Position numbers and translations under genes: made by a program. Of a stretch of 64,000 bases of DNA, positions 1 through 13,072 are shown one piece after another. The notes under the pieces are model-generated. The model worked only from the letters and a program-made list of their open reading frames with translations, was not told where the DNA came from and searched no databases. Each line of letters begins with the position of its first letter. Positions within the stretch are counted from its first letter, which is position 1. The stretch covers positions 17,531,001-17,595,000 of the forward strand of contig JAYKYS010000008.1 in the NCBI GenBank assembly GCA_036924285.1. The letters are read 5' to 3'. Source of the stretch: Asterella californica. Lineage: Eukaryota > Streptophyta > Marchantiopsida > Marchantiales > Aytoniaceae.

Positions 1-3000
1 CAAGTCCCAACTGAAAATGTTCAACTATTATAAATATAAAGAGTTATTAAGTTATTAATGTACTCGAGAGCGGATAATACCCTTATAATACCTGGTGTTG
101 AAATCTACTATGATCTACATATCAATCAGGTAGATTCCAGAACTAGGCAGATTTGATATATAAATATAGTTTAAAACAAAAAAACTAATTTAAATATTTT
201 TTGATAATGGACGATTATCTCACGATGATGAATGATCTGTTTAATAAGGTATTTTAAGCTGTACTTGAGCATCGAGTATGTTATATTATCTATTATATAT
301 ATATATATATATACTATTTCCACTTCCAAAATATAACCGAACAAAAAATCACATAATATGAAAAAAATCATACTTTATATCAAAAAGGGAAGAAAGGGAA
401 TGTTTTGGATGCAACTGTAACCACATGGACGGAAACTCATGCAAGACTGTCAGGAAATTTGCTCACAGTTTGTGAGAAGATTCACACACTTCCATTCATT
501 TATGAAACAATAAAGATGAAAAAACTTGAAAATGTATGTAGAGAGAAAGCTTGCAACTCGAAATAGCCAAGATAAAAGATGGAAGGAGAGGGAAAGATGT
601 ACAGAAATACATGACCATTGCATCACCAGTCAAAGACAGCAAATCATCCAAACTTATACTAGGTATGAAGAAAGTGCTTGCTTGAAGTTGCCTTTTCCTG
701 GGCCCCGTTTCTGCTACTGATTTCTAAGATCCAGAAGAGGAAGAAAACGTCTCGTGTCAACAAAAGTGCTAAAATGATTAAAGACGCTAGAATGCTTTGA
801 ACATTAACCTCTTTTTGGAATAGGAAAAGAGTTCTATTTTAGCCAGTGATGGAAACTCTTGCTGGACTTACATCGCAACTTCACATACACGGAGTTCTAA
901 ATGAGTATGAGAGTTTAGCTCGAGAGAAATGGTGAAGCTCTTGGCTGTAATCAACAACAAGAGATGTTTTGCTATCTGGTCTAAACATTTCTTAACTGTC
1001 CATAAGTTTCAGAATTCATCCATGCGGTATCTTCAAAAATACTTCACTGTTTTGATTTCTCGTGTACATTCTATATATATCTAATAACCAGGTGAACTTC
1101 ATTTTGCGGGTATGCTGTCTACGAACAAAGAAATTTAACCGTTAAACCCGAAATACTTTTGCTGATAGAACTCCCTTGCAAGAACAGAATTTGTTAAGTA
1201 TAGATTTAAATAAAAGCTCTCGCAAAGCTAATTTACACTATGTGATATAGTTCACAACTCATTATTGAGTATCTTTTGAGAGTATCTTTTCTCTAACATA
1301 AGTGCACGGGGAGGAAAAAGAGAATATCCCTTTTTAGGCTTTTATACCCGCACCTGGGGTTTAACACAGGGACCTGGACATTCAATCATGGTTTGGTCAA
1401 ACGTTACCTAGGGTTTGAAACTTGAACTTGCATCCAGTAATACATTGAACTAGGTATCTTGTTAGTTTCTTGAGTAAGGTCTAAACCTCACCAACAATCT
1501 GTTAATGTTAGTGAGGGTAAACCCATTCCTTATTTTACAAAGAAAGATTAAACGTAACTCACATTTAAGGAGTATAAAAGTCACTTCTGTAATTCAATTT
1601 GGATGATAAATTATTTCTGTTCTTGAGTTCCTTCAGCAGAATAATGAACCACATGCAAGCAGAACACACATATGGAGGGACCAGTAGCATCCTCCAATTT
1701 TCACACCTATTTGTTGGTGATTTGGGATGCATATTATTCATTATTATTGTCCAAAGATGATTGAAGGGAGGTGAATATTGGCGAAATGGGAAAAAATATT
1801 TATTATGGTTATCTTGCCTAAACCGACCTTTACCACAAGGGAGAGAAATGTAATAAGATGTTTACTATAATACTCAAATATATTAATCAAAGAACAGTAT
1901 TATTACTTGTTAATTTAATTCATTACTCTTCCATGATCCGTTTTGCATTTCTCATCTCGGATGTTACCATATGGAATGTGGACAGTGATTACATCGAGAG
2001 TGAATTATAAAGGAATGTGAAAATGTGACTGTGACGAGTGATGACAAATCTGTTGCATTTACTTAAGACTTCATTTCTGCAAAGCTTGAATTCTTGTCTT
2101 ACTTGTACTGTCGAAAGAAAAACAGCTTAAGTAAGAAGTATTAATACCTTCATTATTTCTATTCAGATATAATAATTTATAATTTATAATATTCATTATG
2201 GTTTTTAAAATCATATTCTTTGATACTTTCATTAAATTGTACATGAAATTGTCATATAACATGAGGGACTATTTCTTTCTGTAATATAACAAAAAGAAAG
2301 TGCACATATCCCTCGAGAGTGCTTAGAGTGACATGCAACGTGTGGCTGCGAAGACTATTAGGCATTTGCTTCGCTTGCATACGAATAGATAAATTCGAAT
2401 AATTAAATCAACAGGCCTATGTAAATACAGCAAGGAAGTTCGAGTTAATTATTTATTTATTTATTTATTTTCCTATTCACACTCGTTTTTTCTTCAGTAT
2501 GGAAGTTGCATTATAATATTAAGTTTCATGCAAAACGGAGGGGCCAAAACTTAAAAGGTAGCCCCTTTCTCTCCTTTCCTGCTTGTATTTATTTATTTTA
2601 TTTATTTTATTTCTTGAGCCACTAGAGAGGCGGCTTTTTGAAATGGGGACTTGACGGCATGACAGGGACGACGATCATAAGCATGGTCATGACTCATGGC
2701 CCATCGGGGCTCTGACCGGGGGAAAAGAAAGAAAAGAAAAGCCATCGTGAAGTAAGCACTAGAGAAAGATGATGAAGGTGATGATGGGAGGTCGCGCGCA
2801 CACGAACAAACCGCAAAAGAAGGAATAGCAAAAAGCGGAAGTGAAAAGTAAAGAGGAAGGCGACAACAGTGAAGAAACCGAGACGGGGCACAAAGAAAGA
2901 TGGAAGTGCTTACAAGAAAGAAAATGGAAGAAGGACAGTGAAAGAAGTACTGTACTCGAAAGAAAGAGAGTGATGATGAATGACATCAGAAACTAATGTA

Positions 3001-3087
3001 GTCGCGAGTCGAGACAATAATAACCTTTCAAGGTATGCCCATGTGGAAGACATACATACATGAATACATATACGCCATGTACGATAA
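1..3087. other. AT-rich gene-free stretch
   Basis: I see no convincing coding sequence here. The open frames are short, overlap on both strands and have no recognisable domain. The stretch holds an AT dinucleotide run near 294-313, TTTA-type runs near 2449-2471 and 2585-2611, and purine-rich DNA from about 2690 to 2960 that creates long but low-complexity minus-strand frames. Confidence 0.5.
294..313. repeat. (AT)n microsatellite
   Basis: Uninterrupted AT dinucleotides in an AT-rich background. Read directly from the sequence. Confidence 0.8.
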
Positions 3088-3169
3088 ATAATATTCATGC
3101 AAACAGACAAAGAAAAATCCATTCAAACCCTTGAATGGATTTTCCTTTGTCTGTTTGGATGAATATTAT
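3088..3169. repeat. Near-perfect 39-bp inverted repeat (hairpin)
   Basis: The left arm 3088-3126 and right arm 3131-3169 are reverse complements at 37 of 39 positions, separated by the 4-nt loop ACCC. A transcript of either strand would fold into a long stable stem. A further copy of the right arm starts at 3181, 36 bp after the equivalent CTTTGTCTGT at 3145, and this second copy matches the left arm without mismatch over about 25 bp. It could be a foldback element, a young microRNA-like hairpin, or a local duplication with inversion. The sequence alone does not decide between these. Confidence 0.8.
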
Positions 3170-3216
3170 GAATGTTTTCCCTTTGTCTGTTTGCATGAAT
3201 ATTATGAATGTTTTCT

Positions 3217-4877
3217 TTATCCACGTATAGTTTATGTCAAATACAGTCTGATGATACATTTTCTATGTCTTTTTCCACCAATTGTGTCAAGTGAAATATA
3301 TGTAAGTTAAGAAGCATATGCACTTCCATTAATTAAAACCAAAAAGAAAAAGAATAAAGAACAAAACCTCTCTCTCTCTATCTCACTCTTTTAGATAAAT
3401 CTCCAGAGGTGAGCACATATTTCTAAATGCTTAGGAAAGGGGTACTAAGATGAGGAAGCATAATTACAAAACGGAAGGAGGAAACGTTCTCTGCGCTGCC
3501 TCTGATGGAACCGGATAAATGAATTAACAAAAACGAAGAAAAAAGGAAAAAATTGGAAAAATGGAAATCGGAATCCTCGTTTACGAAAGCCGCCTGCATG
3601 CAGAAGAAATAAAGGAGGACTGAGAAAGAAAAAAGAAAGAAAAAGGAAAAAGAATTGAAACAAATCCAAGGATAATGGGCTTGCAATGCAAAGAAGGGGC
3701 GCGGGGGTCTCTTTGATGACGGATGAGCGTTTCGTAAATGCCCCTGAAGGCGACTGTGCTTTGTAACGGATCGAGTCAAGGATCTTTATTACTCCTCTTA
3801 TATAAATATAAATAATAAATGTAAATGTTATATGTGATAACCATACGAGTGAATTATAAGTTCAAAGGCTCTTATAGAAAACCCCAACCTTGATATTAGA
3901 GACTGTTTCCGTCGAGAACCAAGCCACTTGAACTGTTTAGGCCATTGTCCCCTATGTGTGTATTTACTACTGTACTACGATGTTCTTGTAGCACATTCTT
4001 TTGGGGTTCCGTTAAAGTTATCATTAACTTATATACCGAAACTAGAGAGGGAGAAGAGGAGGAGGAGGAGGAGGAGGAGGTCACTCCTCTGCTCGTCTTC
4101 CTCCGCCTCATCTTATCTTTTCCTTACCTTCATCTTTGTCCCCGCGGGATGATAGCTCTTTTGTCTTTTCCCTTCTTTTGTTTTGTTTTGTTTTCCGTTT
4201 CCCCACTAAGGCGAAACGGCTTCCATGGCCCGCGGGAGAATATGATAAACGTGTTTTTATTTCCTTTTTCCTTTCGCTAAAACAATGCAATTAAAGTGCA
4301 GGTAAAGATGACGGACGCTTTCTGTTTCTCCCTCCTTCCCTCTCACTTCCTCCGTCTGTCCTCTCCAGACATGCAAGGATGGTCACGCAGACGTGGCATG
4401 TGTATTTTTATTTCTGGTTATCTGATTATATATCTGTTGTATTATTTTCTATATCTCGGAACATTCTTCCTTTCCAACCTTTCGATACGTCTCTAGTCAT
4501 CGTGGGGTCTTTTTATGTATATAATGTTTTTCCTCGCACCTCATGCTTATGAGTGGATACGGTATGAACTAAGAAGTGCGTCAGTGGAGTTCAACGAAGA
4601 GTATGCTCGAGTACAAAAGCTTTTGAAAATGTTGGGTCATGCCATTTGTTTCTCCTTTCTAAGTACAACGAGTTTGAAGCTTTTCTTCTCTTCTCTTTGT
4701 GTGGCGTAGTTTCTTGTACGAGCTTGTTATATATCGATCTAGGCGAGTGGTTTACTTTTAAGTTGATGAAGTTGGAGTGACTGAAGAGCCAAAACAAAAT
4801 ACAAACAAGGCCAAACTGTGGCGAGGACTAATGAAGGAGGAAGCTAGAAATATCGTAGAATCTATGTAGCCAAACGG

Positions 4878-4880
<3 letters not shown>
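3217..4880. other. Gene-free stretch with purine/pyrimidine tracts
   Basis: No supported gene. Purine-rich DNA at about 3530-3660 and a GGA-repeat run ending at 4080 generate low-complexity frames on both strands. The region is AT-rich with scattered pyrimidine tracts. Confidence 0.45.
4056..4080. repeat. (GGA)n microsatellite
   Basis: About eight GGA units in tandem, read directly. Confidence 0.8.

Positions 4881-4932
<52 letters not shown>
4881..4932. repeat. (GA)26 microsatellite
   Basis: A 52-bp pure GA dinucleotide tract, the longest GA tract in the window. GA/CT tracts of this type are common near plant genes, but no gene was identified next to this one. Confidence 0.95.
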
Positions 4933-4934
<2 letters not shown>

Positions 4935-7635
4935 CATGCAGCTTTCGTAAGGTGGTTCTAATAGCTCAGTCTGGAAGGGAAATGACGTAATTATTGCATG
5001 TAGGTTTTCTGTGGTACAGCTATGGGCACATCGATCAACTCCTCAGCACAGAGCTGGTAAAAGTTTGGAGCTGGGGAAATTGGTCTAGTTTTCGGCAATT
5101 ATCAGATTCAACAATGATCTGAATCAGGCCCAGTGAAACCGTGCATACCATAATCATTATGCTCATGACAGAGATGTACCTTTGTTGCTTGCTTATAATG
5201 TACAGTAGTGTATATAACACATTTTTGCTGTCTCCTGGAGAGACGAGAAGTGACGAGGATAGTTATTCTTCCAGGTGGGATCAGATGATTACAGGTATGT
5301 CTACTAACCTGTAAGACGAAGAATCCCTGATCACCGTGACGTAAGTTCCAACAAACGAAGAGAGAAAAGAAAAAGGTTAGAAGGGTTTGATCTTATTGTG
5401 TGAAGATAAAACTTAGAAGATATTAATGATACAAGCGGCTCAACTCAGTGCTACTTCATACATGACTGACATGAATCAACTACAGTACTGTACTTTAACC
5501 ATTTTCCATCCTCGAAAGAGTTATCGACCGTGCCGAACAAAAGCCTCAGAAAAATCTGTTTGGGTGGACCAGAATTCTTGTACACTGCAAGAAATATCTC
5601 TGCAACTAGTAGTTTCAAGCATTCTGTTGTACACTGTTGGTCTGAAGCTCACAGTAGCGTAGGTCAGTTCAAGCGGAACAGGTTTGCAATGACTACCCTG
5701 ATGTAGGAAACGAAGAACCGACTGAGATCAAGAGGACATGTCGGCCATGTATCTCTTGACTACGAGCAAGCTTCTAGCAAAGGAGATTGTGGAGAAGAGT
5801 GTCACGATTGTCTTCAAGTTGATGGAGAACGAGGAAACACTCACAGGCTTCTGACAAGAGAGAAGGAACTGACAAGAGAAAGCACTCTTGTGGGCTTTGA
5901 CTACTCGGAGGTGTGTTTTGACCTTCGTTTAGAAAGCATGCTCGTTTATGACAGAAGAATCGAACGAACTTACTTGAATCTGATCAGCTGAAGATCGATG
6001 ATGATCGTGAGCATGAGTCAAAACGATCCCTTTGTTTGGACTCAAGATTCCAAGTTTTGAAGCTCCACAATTAGAAAAGATTCCTGATCTCAAGGTGTAC
6101 TGGAACACTCCACACTGAGTCCACAACGCCACTTTATTTAGACAGATGGAAATTGAACCCACAAAAGTGCCAAACAGCACAAGAGAACCAAGCAAGAACT
6201 GACGATCATGATCGTGATATATACAGCCCTTGGTAAAAACATGTTTGGAGACGCGTGTCTTTCTTTGGAGAATGTGTCTAACTTTAGATGCCCCATTAGC
6301 TGAGCAGGCAAGATCAGAAAATCCAAGTTCTTCAGCTGCTGGTGCAGAACTCAATGAAACCCACGATGACTCGGTTTGGCCAGGTCCCAGGAAATCTCCT
6401 ACTGTTACTTCTTGGGGGACTGCTCGTTCGTTTGCACACTTTGGGTTTGTATGTGTACTTTTCCTTTGTTAAATATGTCTCTCCTCTGCCTGCAAGGTTG
6501 TAAAATCCGTGATGCTCAATTAAGGATTATCTATGTCTTCAGACTTGTGTGTTCTCATCGACATCTTCTATCATTCGGTTCTATCAAGTCTTGTATTCAT
6601 TTTTTAATTACAATAAAATTTTAAGAAAAGAGACCGAAAAAACATTCTTACATGATAAAGTTATCTCAACTGTGTTAGAAGAGATTATGGCACGGGGTTC
6701 ACTTCTATCCTTTTTGTCCATATCTTTTTCTCAAATCAAGTCATAAATGAAATATTTTATTATATTTTTAATCAAACATATAACTGAAATATTTTCGAAA
6801 TAAAAATATCCTTTTGATATTTCAGGACCTTTTTTATTTTAATACTTACAAAGTACTATATTGTTACACAAACAAAATTAAAAAGATCTTTTTCAGAATA
6901 CTCTATTTTACTAACAACTATGTTAAACGAAGTTATCTAGTGACCCTATGAGGATTATGGAAATCATTTAATTTCACCTCTCCGTCTCTACACATCGCAA
7001 GTTCAGTTCTCAGCGTGTGACCGTACATTATTCTGCTATATTTCACTATTTGATAGAAGATTTATTTACTAATCACGATAACTTTTGTGATATTATGATG
7101 AAAGAACACTCGATTGCTAGTTTGATTAGAAAAGTAAATCTGATTGTAGTGAACACAATATAACTAGAATAAAGTTGTTGAAGATCTCACATGAATTGTA
7201 CTATTTTTTTATGCCGCTAAACCACGTATTTATGCAATTCTGTCATATGATTCCATAGCTAGTCTATGTAAAGTTACGGCGAAAACATCCGTTAAGAAGG
7301 TTCACGAATGGTTTAAACTTTAATAATAATAATCTATCCAATAGAACCCTATACTGAGAGGTTAATACACATAACTGCTTCTTTAATTTGTAACTATTCA
7401 TGGGTAAATTAGTGTGTGTCAAATCTAAGAGAGAAGATTTTCTTACGTTTAGAAGGAAAACAGTTGTAGTTTATTGAATGATAGTTTTTTTATTTTTATA
7501 TATTAGTTTAATTCATTTAACTTTAAATATATATTTTAAATTAATGATTTGAGTCTTAGACTACTTACTCCCAACACTTAGGCCGGATCCGGAAAACAAA
7601 AAAAAAATTATAAACGCGTAACGAAGAATATTTAT
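4933..7635. other. Gene-free stretch
   Basis: No supported coding sequence. The longest minus-strand frame (about 5929-6354) starts from a non-ATG codon, has no recognisable domain, and lies over an equally open plus frame, so I regard it as chance. From 6600 onward the DNA is strongly AT-rich. Confidence 0.4.
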
Positions 7636-7730
7636 TGAATATGTATTATCCAAAGTGCACTTTTGGCTAGGCGGAGGAAAAAGACAAACCTAAAGAGAAG
7701 TGGAAAATCCAAAAGCTTCACTCGACTGGA
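7636..7730 (+). repeat. Dispersed repeat, copy 1 (pairs with 54571-54665)
   Basis: The segment contains CCAAAGTGCACTTTTGG followed by a CGGAGGAAAAAGA-like stretch and then GAAAAATC-like and CGACTGGA-like words in the same order as at 54571-54665. The two copies are clearly related but diverged. The core CCAAA-GTGCAC-TTTTGG is palindromic. The family is not recognised. Confidence 0.65.
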
Positions 7731-9403
7731 TAAGCGACTTCTTTATAAGCCTAGACCTAGCCTCTAAGTTCACTGCAGGCAGGGCTCTCCGTGAATTTTA
7801 ATTATTCTTCTAAACTAAATTACTAACTAAATTATCCTGAACAATTTCTGACCAAAAAAGATAAGAATTTACAGGAGGAAAAAAGAAGGTCTCTATGTCC
7901 AAAGCCTCTGTGCGCATCACGTTTATAAAAAATTTGTTGTAATTTCTAAACAGCTACATCCAAATGTGATAGAGCTAGCAAAATAGAGTCTTAGATATTT
8001 ACATTTAGAAGTAATTAGTTATACTACAAATATCCTTAGCAAATAGTTTATCAACCATTCCTCATAAAGTTACTGCAAGTGGGAAAGACCTGCACGTGTT
8101 TGCTGCATATCAAACCTTTCTGAACGGAACTGATAAGATTAGCCTATACGGGAAAACGCTAATCCCATTCACTAATTACGAGAAAAACATCTCGACATGT
8201 TCTACTACTCCTTTCACGTAAGCTTTGACTCGACATGTCCCAACAGAGTCATTCAATTCTTTTCCTGTAACAAAAATTACAAAATTTAGATGAGAAAACA
8301 TTAAAAGAATTAAAAAAAATGTCTACGTCTTCTCATATACTGAATACTCCCGATGGATGTAAATTCTGAGATGATACGTCAAATTTACGTCAGAAACCTA
8401 TCAAAAGTTACGGGAATCCTTTACAGTCAATACAGTAGTAGTGAGAATACAGTACCATTATGGAGGATAAAATTCCAGTGGTGGTGAATTGTTTTAGAGC
8501 ATCCGTTCTCATCTGCACTAGTACATCTTCTGCTCTTGAACGATAAATAGTGTGAAAGAACTAGATATATTGTTTAATACGTACCTATAATTTATCAAAG
8601 TGGTTAAATATATAATAGTCTTATCTCATTCTCAACTTCTTGATTGCAGCCTATGAACAGATTAAGTCCGGTCACTGTGATTTAAATTGTGTAAAGATTG
8701 TATCGCGTAAGCATGTTCGATAAACTTTCCTTAACTTTTACTTTTTTCTGTTATAAAAAAGATACAAATGTTATGAATAAATTTATGTAAATTTTATATC
8801 AAAATTTACCTTTATGTATGATTGTTAAGTGATAGAAAGACCTAGAGTTGAAGAAGATGCAAACATAACCCATAAAGGAAGCATAGTTCACTCGCTACAA
8901 AAACAAAAACTAATAATCGCTAGTACAAATGGTAACTATGGTAACTAAAAAACTATTTGGAGATTCTGAAATCTTAATTTTGAAAAATTAACCAAAATGT
9001 TATATTTTGTATTTTGTTCGACCAAAAAGTAAAGAAATTATTATGCGAATCATAACTAAATTTGGTTCACTAACTTTGAAAATTACATTGAATTTATGGT
9101 TTTTGCAAATATGTGGTTTTCACAAGATTTAAGAGAAATCACTGGAAATGAAAAAGAACATGTGAAAGATATAGATCAACGAAGAATTGTTAATTAGTGT
9201 CATCATAACCAATTATTTATCAAGCCCATCCATATCCTTGTACAAAATATATCTTTCTAGTTAAATCAAAGATTGAATTTATTAAATATTTTTTATAACA
9301 AGTTCGATCTTGATTTTGAAGCATTTGAGAGTATGAAAAACTTTGTATAATATCACGTTATTGTATTGTTTTATCACATGGAGTAAATATTTTGTGATTG
9401 TCA
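7731..9403. other. AT-rich gene-free stretch
   Basis: Nothing coding or repetitive stands out. AT-rich DNA with frequent stops in all frames. Confidence 0.45.
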
Positions 9404-9980
9404 ATCATGCAATACATGAACGCTCTCACTCGTTACTAGCAAGAGTTTATCTTAGTTGTAGAACACAATCCAAATACTTGATGAAATATGCATAAAAAGA
9501 TTTCGTAATTCTCTCACTTCATCATCGTCATTCCCATCACTTATGTCCATTGTTTATCATTTTCTTACCCATAATATCCATCTCGCACATGTCATCCTCC
9601 ATGCAATACATGTATGATTACCTTCAAACTTTGTACCTCTCCTCTACATCACTAAGTGGCTCGTGGTAATCCATGCAATGCATGGACGACATACTCTCAA
9701 AAGTTCAATCCGCTCCATCATTTTCCTTCTCGGCATGTCAACGTCTATGCAATGCATAGATGCTAACCTCTCAACCACTCCACATGTTTTACGCTTTTTG
9801 CTCGTCATCATCCATGCAACATATGGATATTTATCTCAAAAGTTCTCCACCCATTATATCCCTACACTACTTGAACAGTTTGTGTCTATGCATTGGATGG
9901 ATGCTAATCGCTAAACTTGTCCATCTTTTCTACCTCTTTCTTGTCTGATCTATGTGGATGTCCGTGCAATGCATGGAGAC
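9404..9980 (+). repeat. Degenerate ~73-bp tandem array with palindromic core
   Basis: Variants of TCCATGCAATGCATGGATG recur at about 9404, 9598, 9671, 9744, 9811, 9885 and 9961. From 9598 on, the spacing is 73, 73, 67, 74 and 76 bp. Each core is close to a palindrome, and the DNA between cores is CT-rich. Weaker relics may sit near 9484 and 9545. The spacing suggests an old satellite-like array that has diverged. Related cores reappear at 11292-11453. Confidence 0.65.
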
Positions 9981-11291
9981 TCTACCCAAACCCTCATCCA
10001 TTCTATCTCTTTCTGACCCCCAAAAACCTCCAACCCATTCTATATCTTGCCCACTCAATCTATTATCGTCCATGCTCTGTGGCCAACCCCCTTGAACCCT
10101 CATCCGTCTTGTCCAATCCTCACCTGATACTTTTTTCCTTGTCTAGTATCGCTACGTCAACCCATCTCGTCCTTCTTTCAACCACCACGTGAGCATCCAT
10201 ACATTAGTATTCTATTGCATGCACATGATTAATTAAGATGCTGGTTAAATTTTTCTTCTCCTTCATCATCATCATTTAAATATTAAACATCATACATATA
10301 ATATAATTAGATTTAAATGAGAATTAATCTTAAATAAAAGCAAAAGAGAACCTTCAAATCAAGAGAAAATCAAGAGAAGGACAATGAGGAAAGTGTGATA
10401 CATATTGAGGTGTTCTTGAGATCGAGTACAAAATATCTCAGACAACAAAGGAAAGTTTGTGTATGGCTGCAATGTTTAATCATATTTTTGGAGATCAAAA
10501 ATATTTTTAAGCTCTAATAGTTCCTCTTATCCTTACGGGGATCTCTTGAGTAGAATATTGAAATAAAATATCATGGTGATTTTTAGCACTTTTTTAGCAC
10601 TTTCTAAATAGTTCGGAGGGTGTCGTGTTAAATGCTCTAAAAGACATCAGAATTAGTTAGAATCACTCCTTAAGTCAACTCAAATATTATGCACAAGATA
10701 CTCACAAAAAGATATTATTGACAGATTTGAGCTTGGAAAAGTTTTGTTGATACCACACATGCATAGGATATTTTTCATGATGATCATCTACATACTAATT
10801 CTTGTACTAACAACCGATGACATTAATATAAGCATCAAAGACATCTAAAAGCTATGTTTTAGAACATCAAACATCTTCTATCTCAATATAGTTTTACTTA
10901 TATGTGATCATTATTCTTATGTCTCACAAATCATTCCTTTCAAGTGTGCGGAGCTCTATCAAAACTTTTAAAACTCCACCTTAAAATCATAGTGATTTCT
11001 TCTTACGTCCGTAAGAACACAAAGTTTCTCAAGAAGTAAGATTTGAAGTTGAATGAGTTTGCGATTATGTTATCCATGACAGAGATAACATTGAGTTTAT
11101 GCATTTGAACGAGAAATGAACAAAAATTCTATATGAAGTTTGAACAAGATACTTGAAGATTTTGTAACGATAATGTGTTGATCAAGAAAAGCTTGAAGGA
11201 TAAAGCAAGACAGAGATGAGTTTTAACCGTTTCTTTGATATTATTTCATTGATTGTCTACATTGCTTCACTATGTAGTGCTTATGCTTTGT
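9981..11291. other. Gene-free stretch
   Basis: CT-rich DNA to about 10200 may be further decayed array units, including a CCATGC core near 10069. After that the sequence is AT-rich and without supported genes. Confidence 0.4.
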
Positions 11292-11453
11292 CCATCCATG
11301 AATCTCATGGATGATCATATGCTCAAAGACCGAACAAGCTAGTGATATCCATGTAGTCCATGGATGTCTTCGAACCATATGATCTTTCTATCTCATTTCA
11401 AGTCTCTTCGCTGCTCTCTTCTTATGAACATCCATGCAGTCCATATATGTCAT
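11292..11453 (+). repeat. Further copies of the TCCATG...CATGGATG palindrome
   Basis: Three cores resembling those of the 9404-9980 array occur at about 11295, 11348 and 11431. Spacing is 53 and 83 bp, so periodicity is looser. They are probably outlying relics of the same repeat. Confidence 0.5.
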
Positions 11454-12170
11454 CCCTTAAATGTTTGTAAGAAATAATATTTTTGAATTTTTACCATGTT
11501 AGCATAACCAAATATCATTCATCGAGAGGATTGAATTAACCGTTTCTACATTGTAATTGATAAGTTATCATACCAAGTAACCAATTGACTTATATTACTT
11601 GATCTTCACTTACGACTAACCATTTCGAACTCAAAACCAACTCTTAGTCACAAGATCTTAAGCTCCTAACTCCATCCACTTATGGTCTTATTTACTTGCA
11701 TTATTACCTACAAACTACTCTTGAATTCTCTCTAAAATCTAGAAAATCCCACGAATGGCACTTCTTCTTGGCTAGATGACATGTCACATAAGTTTCTCTT
11801 GGGAGGTCTATTTGGGATAAGACTGGGACCATAAGATAACTCTTCTCAAACGTTGTCGTATCAAATCTTGCAAAGCTTCGTCTGGGAAAGCATCTGGCTC
11901 TTGGCTGCAGAAGATGACATAGCAGTGTGCGCACAAGATAACAACCTCAAGTGTGGCTCTTAGACCTTCGACCTTGATTTTTTTACGTCTTTAAATTACA
12001 ATCGACCTTCGAATGCTCGTAGTATCTTCAGCTTTGCTCCAAATCCGATGATTCTCATTTCATTGGAAAGCCCTTCTAATAATTTTTTAATGATATCCAT
12101 ATTACTCAAAACTGATATTTCTAGTCAACATTACAAGCGATTAAAGTTTCTGCCTTGATGAGGTTGATAA
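11454..12170. other. Gene-free stretch
   Basis: No supported gene. Short frames on the minus strand (about 11704-11934) have no recognisable domain. Confidence 0.4.
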
Positions 12171-13072
12171 CCTCGATTTCAAAATCGAGGATTGCATCTT
12201 ACCCTTTAGCCTACAAACCTCGATTTCAAAATTGAGTTTGGGACCTCAACTCTCAAACTCACTCTCGGAAGTTAAATTTATCACAAATAATCTTCAAGTT
12301 GACACCTCTCTTTTATTTTTTGACCTCTTTTTTTGGTTATGATTCCATCAGAACCTCATCCAAATGCACTCAAAAATCTTATTTTCATAGTCAAGATTGC
12401 ATTGAACCCTGCAAAAGTAGATTCACCCAAAGTCGTCCTCCAATCTCTATTTCAGAAGCGAATTTGGACTCGAAACTAGTCTCTCCGTAGTGTGAACTTC
12501 AAAAACCTATCACTCTCTAGTTACATCTCCTATTGTGAACAAAGAGGTGGTGTTGGAAAATTGGAAAACTCTTTAAGTTGATATCCAGATCTCTCTCCAA
12601 ATATAGACCCATAGAAGAAGTTAGAGGGATTGAAAGCTCAACTTTTCTCAACTTGTGGTAGAATCTTGATTTCAGAATCGAGGTTGAAGACCTCCCAAAC
12701 TATTTTTCCAAATACCAGACACCATCAACCTCTATTTCAGAATCAAAGTTCAACTCCTTAAAGCCAAATATCCAACTCGAAAAGTATTTTTGCACTCAAA
12801 GTTTCTTAAACATGATTTATTTGAATAAAAAACTATACATTATTTTTGAATATACACAACTTTCTGAATATAGCACCAAAAATAATGATTTTCCCACTGT
12901 TGAAAAGCCCTCCGTGAGTTTGTTTCAGTGACATAGAAAACTTAAAAACTGACACCTCAGTAAAAAACTATGGCCGTTTGAAGTTACGACTTTTACTCAA
13001 TCTTAGGATAACTTCGATTTCAAAATCAAAGTTTCAAATCATTTTCTCCTCAACTTCAATTTCAGAATAAAG
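12171..13072 (+). repeat. Recurrent CCTCGATTTCAAAATCGAGG palindrome cluster
   Basis: A perfect palindrome with 9-bp arms (CCTCGATTT and AAATCGAGG around CA) lies at 12171-12190. Diverged copies lie near 12218-12236, 12444-12463, 12664-12684, 12729-12749, 13013-13032 and 13053-13072. All are in the same orientation as judged from the TTTCARAAT centre. Spacing is irregular (about 45 to 280 bp), so this is a dispersed local repeat and not a clean tandem array. Function unknown. Confidence 0.6.

Noticed and set aside
3423..3779. 118-residue minus-strand frame rich in Phe/Ser
   Set aside because: Produced by the AG-rich plus strand; no domain, low complexity.
5929..6354. 141-residue minus-strand frame
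   Set aside because: It starts at TTG and not ATG, has no recognisable domain, and overlaps plus-strand frames of similar length.
9404..9980. CRISPR-like regular spacing
   Set aside because: The repeats are diverged, CT-rich spacers are not unique sequences of constant length, and the window is eukaryotic.
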